DNA of 6,792 nucleotides from an uncultured Collinsella sp. (GTDB lineage Bacteria; Actinomycetota; Coriobacteriia; Coriobacteriales; Coriobacteriaceae). The translations under genes and the position numbers were made by a program. Below are positions 4,767 to 6,792 of this stretch, piece by piece; positions within the stretch are counted from its first letter, which is position 1, and each line of letters opens with the position of its first letter. The notes beneath the pieces are model-generated. The model was not told the origin of the DNA. It saw only the letters and a list, made by a program, of their open reading frames with translations, and ran no database searches. Location: positions 1-6,792 of the forward strand of contig CALGZX010000069.1 in NCBI GenBank assembly GCA_937934165.1, in the 5' to 3' direction.

Positions 4767-4841
4767 CGTCCAAACAGACTTTTTTGACCGTTTGCCCTAC
4801 GAAATTGACCCGTTGGGGAAAAATAGCTTGACGTTTGGACG
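4767..4841. promoter_or_regulatory. Possible operator array upstream of fba
   Basis: Three related motifs occur in the same orientation on the plus strand: TTGACCGTTTG (4784), TTGACCCGTTGG (4805) and TTGACGTTTGG (4828). They are 21 and 23 bp apart, close to two helical turns. A 9-bp inverted repeat, CGTCCAAAC (4767-4775) and GTTTGGACG (4833-4841), brackets the set. It ends about 20 bp upstream of the candidate fba -35. Repeated, phased sites suggest binding of a regulator, but I do not recognise the motif and have only this one region to judge from. Confidence 0.35.
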
Positions 4842-4871
4842 CTTCTCGTGCTTCAGAAGCCGACTGTAAAG

Positions 4872-5555
4872 CTACACCTGCATGAAAGGGTTCTGCATGA
4901 GCTCGCGTGCCATGGTGGTCGAATCGCCATGGCCGGTTAGGCAAACGGTATCGGGCGGGAGAAGCCGGGCGAGCTTGGAGAGCGAGCGCAGAATCGCCGC
5001 CTCGTCTCCTCCAGAAAGATCGGTGCGGCCGTGCCCACCCGGAAACAGGGTGTCGCCCACAAAGGCAATGTTCCCCTGCTCGGTGGCAGCAAACAAGACG
5101 ATTCCGCCCGGCGTATGCCCTGGTGTCTCGATCACCTGCAGGCAGATATCGCCCACCTCGAGAGTATCGCCCTCGGCGAGCAGGCGCGTCGGCTCCCCAG
5201 GGTCGGGCGTCTCAATGCCCCACATAGCTCGCTGTTCCTCGATGTTCGCATGCGGCACTGCCACATCCTTAGCACACAGCTCATACTGACAACCCTCGCC
5301 AACGGTGGTTCGCACGCCGGCAACACCACCAACATGATCGGCATGGCCGTGAGTGCATACGGCACCAAGCATGCGTACGCCGGGATGCTTGGCTCGAATA
5401 TGCTCTACCAAGCGCTCGCCGTCCCATGCGGGGTCGATAATCACGCACTCATTGTCCGAAATAGCAGCATAGCTATTGGTCTGAATGGGACCATTTACGA
5501 GCGTCTCGATCTCGACCGATCCCTTGGGAGTTACATCCAAGGACACAGCACTCAT
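4872..5555 (-). CDS. MBL-fold metallo-hydrolase, glyoxalase II-like
   Basis: The product is 227 residues with the full metallo-beta-lactamase metal-binding set. These are THGHADH (H69, H71, D73, H74), ETPGHTPGG (H147), FVGDTLF (D168) and LTGHGDST (H209). The segment GHGRTDLSGGDE after the bridging Asp is typical of the glyoxalase II/YqgX-like branch. That branch hydrolyses thioesters such as S-lactoylglutathione or related thiol adducts; the true substrate here is not known. No signal peptide is visible, so it is cytosolic. The ATG has an AGGAG site 6 nt upstream. It follows rel by 84 nt, with a perfect palindrome between. Bacteria commonly keep such a hydrolase just after rel, so the two may be co-transcribed. 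Confidence 0.9.
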   Translation of the reverse strand: MSAVSLDVTPKGSVEIETLVNGPIQTNSYAAISDNECVIIDPAWDGERLVEHIRAKHPGVRMLGAVCTHGHADHVGGVAGVRTTVGEGCQYELCAKDVAVPHANIEEQRAMWGIETPDPGEPTRLLAEGDTLEVGDICLQVIETPGHTPGGIVLFAATEQGNIAFVGDTLFPGGHGRTDLSGGDEAAILRSLSKLARLLPPDTVCLTGHGDSTTMARELMQNPFMQV

Positions 5556-5575
5556 GTCCCTCTCCTCTCTATAGA

Positions 5576-5603
5576 ACTCGAGGCATCGAACGATGCCTCG
5601 AGT
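5576..5603. repeat. Perfect 28-nt palindrome between rel and the MBL-fold gene
   Basis: ACTCGAGGCATCG (5576-5588) and CGATGCCTCGAGT (5591-5603) are exact complements around AA. In RNA this makes a 12-13 bp stem with a tiny loop. It begins 36 nt after the rel stop and ends 7 nt before the AGGAG-type ribosome binding site of the MBL-fold gene. No T-run follows on the minus strand, so it is not a classical terminator. It may be a weak terminator, an mRNA processing or stabilising hairpin, or a protein-binding site. Confidence 0.7.
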
Positions 5604-5639
5604 GTAGCGAATATCGATAATGTGGCACGTTCGTCGCGA

Positions 5640-6792
5640 CTATACGCGGCGCTTAAGCTGGGCTCCACCCTCGCCGGGCATCAGGCGGCGCGCGTCGTAG
5701 ACCGAGTCAACGCTGCTGATAGAGGCCAGCAGCGGATCCAGCCCACTCGCGTCCGAGATCTCGACCATAAAGCGCAGGGTTGCAATACCCTCGCGGTTGG
5801 TCGAGGTGGCGGCAGAAAGGATATTGCCGCCCGCATCGCCAATGGCAATGGTGACATCCTTGAGCAGACCCATGCGGTCCAGGCACTCGACCACGATCTC
5901 GACCTGGAAGAGGGTGTCGGCAGCGCCGTCCCACTCCACTTCGATCATGCGCTCGGGATGCTCCATAAGACCCTTGACGTTGGGGCAGTTGGCGCGATGC
6001 ACCGAAACGCCGCGGCCGCGCGTGATGAAGCCGACGATATCGTCGCCCGTCACCGGATTGCAGCAATGCGCCAGACGGACCAGCAGCCCGCTGTTGCTCT
6101 CGCCCTTGACGAGAATGCCGTTGCTGGCGCTCTTGCCGCGCTTTTGCGGCTTGCGGTTGGAGCCTCGGGCCGGCTGTTTCACGACCTCGGCGATAGCCTC
6201 GGCCTTGGTGAGCTGTTCCTCGGGCTTGGGGTCCAAGATTTGCTCGACCTTGTTACCCACAGCGCGCGGGGCAACCTTGCCGGCGCCCACGGCGGCAAAC
6301 AGGTCCTCGAGCTGCTTGAAGTTCAGCTGCTCCGCCACGGCGTTGAGCGCACGCGTGGATCGCGGCGTAGAGATGCCATACCCGCGCTTGCGCAAGTCCT
6401 TGGCCAGTATATCGCGGCCGGCAGCAGCGTCGTCGTCCTTGGTCGCGGCGGCAAAATAGCGGCGGATCTTTGACTTGGCGGAAGGGGTCTTAACGATCTT
6501 GAGCCAATCACGAGACGGCTTGGAACTCTTGTTGGTCAGGATTTCAACGCGGTCGCCCGTCTTGATCTCGTGCGTGAGTGGGGCCACCGCGCCGTTGATC
6601 TTAGCGCCGACGCAGTGATTGCCCACCTCGGTGTGAACGGCGTAGGCAAAGTCGAGCGGCGTGGAGCCGGCACGAAGCGCCATGACCTCGCCCTTGGGCG
6701 TAAAGACGAAGATCTCTTGATCGAAGAGGTCGACCTTCAGCGAATGCAGGTATTCCTTGGCGTCGGTGATCTCATCAGACGCAGCCCAATCG
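5640..6792 (-). CDS. rel: Bifunctional (p)ppGpp synthetase/hydrolase, C-terminal half (5' end outside window)
   Basis: The Rel/RSH enzyme makes and degrades the alarmone (p)ppGpp in the stringent response and senses uncharged tRNA on the ribosome. Only the last 383 codons are here; the frame is open to the window edge at 6791, so the N-terminal hydrolase and synthetase domains lie outside. The TGS domain is clear from about residue 25: EIFVFTPKGEVMAL, then DFAYAVHTEVG and VGAKINGAVAPL. KTGDRVEILTNK and SRDWLKIVKT follow. After a helical region and a basic linker comes the conserved-cysteine (zinc-finger) domain, with LAHCCNPVTGD and HRANCPN (C243, C244, C269 in this numbering). A C-terminal ACT domain runs from about residue 292 (VEIVVECLDRMGLLKDVT). 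The sequence appears intact. Confidence 0.96.
   Translation of the reverse strand, partial: DWAASDEITDAKEYLHSLKVDLFDQEIFVFTPKGEVMALRAGSTPLDFAYAVHTEVGNHCVGAKINGAVAPLTHEIKTGDRVEILTNKSSKPSRDWLKIVKTPSAKSKIRRYFAAATKDDDAAAGRDILAKDLRKRGYGISTPRSTRALNAVAEQLNFKQLEDLFAAVGAGKVAPRAVGNKVEQILDPKPEEQLTKAEAIAEVVKQPARGSNRKPQKRGKSASNGILVKGESNSGLLVRLAHCCNPVTGDDIVGFITRGRGVSVHRANCPNVKGLMEHPERMIEVEWDGAADTLFQVEIVVECLDRMGLLKDVTIAIGDAGGNILSAATSTNREGIATLRFMVEISDASGLDPLLASISSVDSVYDARRLMPGEGGAQLKRRV

Noticed and set aside
4841..4860. Hairpin GCTTCT...AGAAGC after the MBL-fold gene as its terminator
   Set aside because: The stem is only 6 bp with an 8-nt loop and no T-run directly after it. I could not support it as an intrinsic terminator.
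4678..4944. An 89-residue N-terminal extension of fba
   Set aside because: The ideal AGGAGG site and the family's normal N-terminus are at the ATG at 4677. The extension overlaps the 3' end of the MBL-fold gene and covers the promoter region.
5031..6473. A 480-codon open frame on the plus strand antisense to rel and the MBL-fold gene
   Set aside because: It is a mirror of two clearly conserved genes in GC-rich DNA. The translation is low in complexity (Leu/Ala/Val/Asp-rich), shows no motif and has no convincing ribosome binding site.

Overview
The window looks like a chromosomal housekeeping region from a high-GC Gram-positive bacterium. It most resembles the Coriobacteriia (Collinsella and relatives). 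That placement rests on the style of the proteins, the GC-rich codon use and an actinobacterial-type rRNA boxA sequence at the left edge. It is an inference, since no database search was possible. Every gene I can support lies on the minus strand, so transcription runs from right to left.

In the direction of transcription, the window opens inside rel, the bifunctional (p)ppGpp synthetase/hydrolase gene; only its C-terminal half is present. A perfect palindrome separates it from a glyoxalase II-like metallo-beta-lactamase-fold hydrolase. Next comes fba (class II fructose-bisphosphate aldolase), with its own promoter region and a 92-nt multi-segment hairpin just after its stop codon. A cytosolic transglutaminase-like protein with an intact Cys-His-Asp triad follows from its own promoter. 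About 40 nt beyond its stop is a tRNA-Leu (anticodon CAA) with an encoded CCA end and an intrinsic terminator.

The stretch 1570-1998 has no protein gene but holds much structure. It contains a second copy of the tRNA-Leu 3' end with its own terminator, a cluster of short perfect hairpins between the two copies, and a structured leader with an intrinsic terminator ahead of infC. The classical translation operon infC-rpmI-rplT (IF-3, bL35, bL20) follows and ends in a strong terminator. The last ~300 nt to the left edge are AT-rich and non-coding. They end in a boxA-like element typical of rRNA operon leaders or 16S-23S spacers, so an rRNA gene probably begins just outside the window.

The genes are ordinary; the interest is in expression control and genome scars. 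The main points are an infC start that is probably AUA rather than AUG, a terminator in the infC leader whose 3' arm can pair elsewhere (attenuation), the duplicated tRNA-Leu 3' end resembling an att-site scar, the REP/REPIN-like hairpin after fba, and three TTGAC-type repeats about two helical turns apart upstream of fba. I found no CRISPR array, transposase, integrase or defence gene, and no convincing new multi-gene system.
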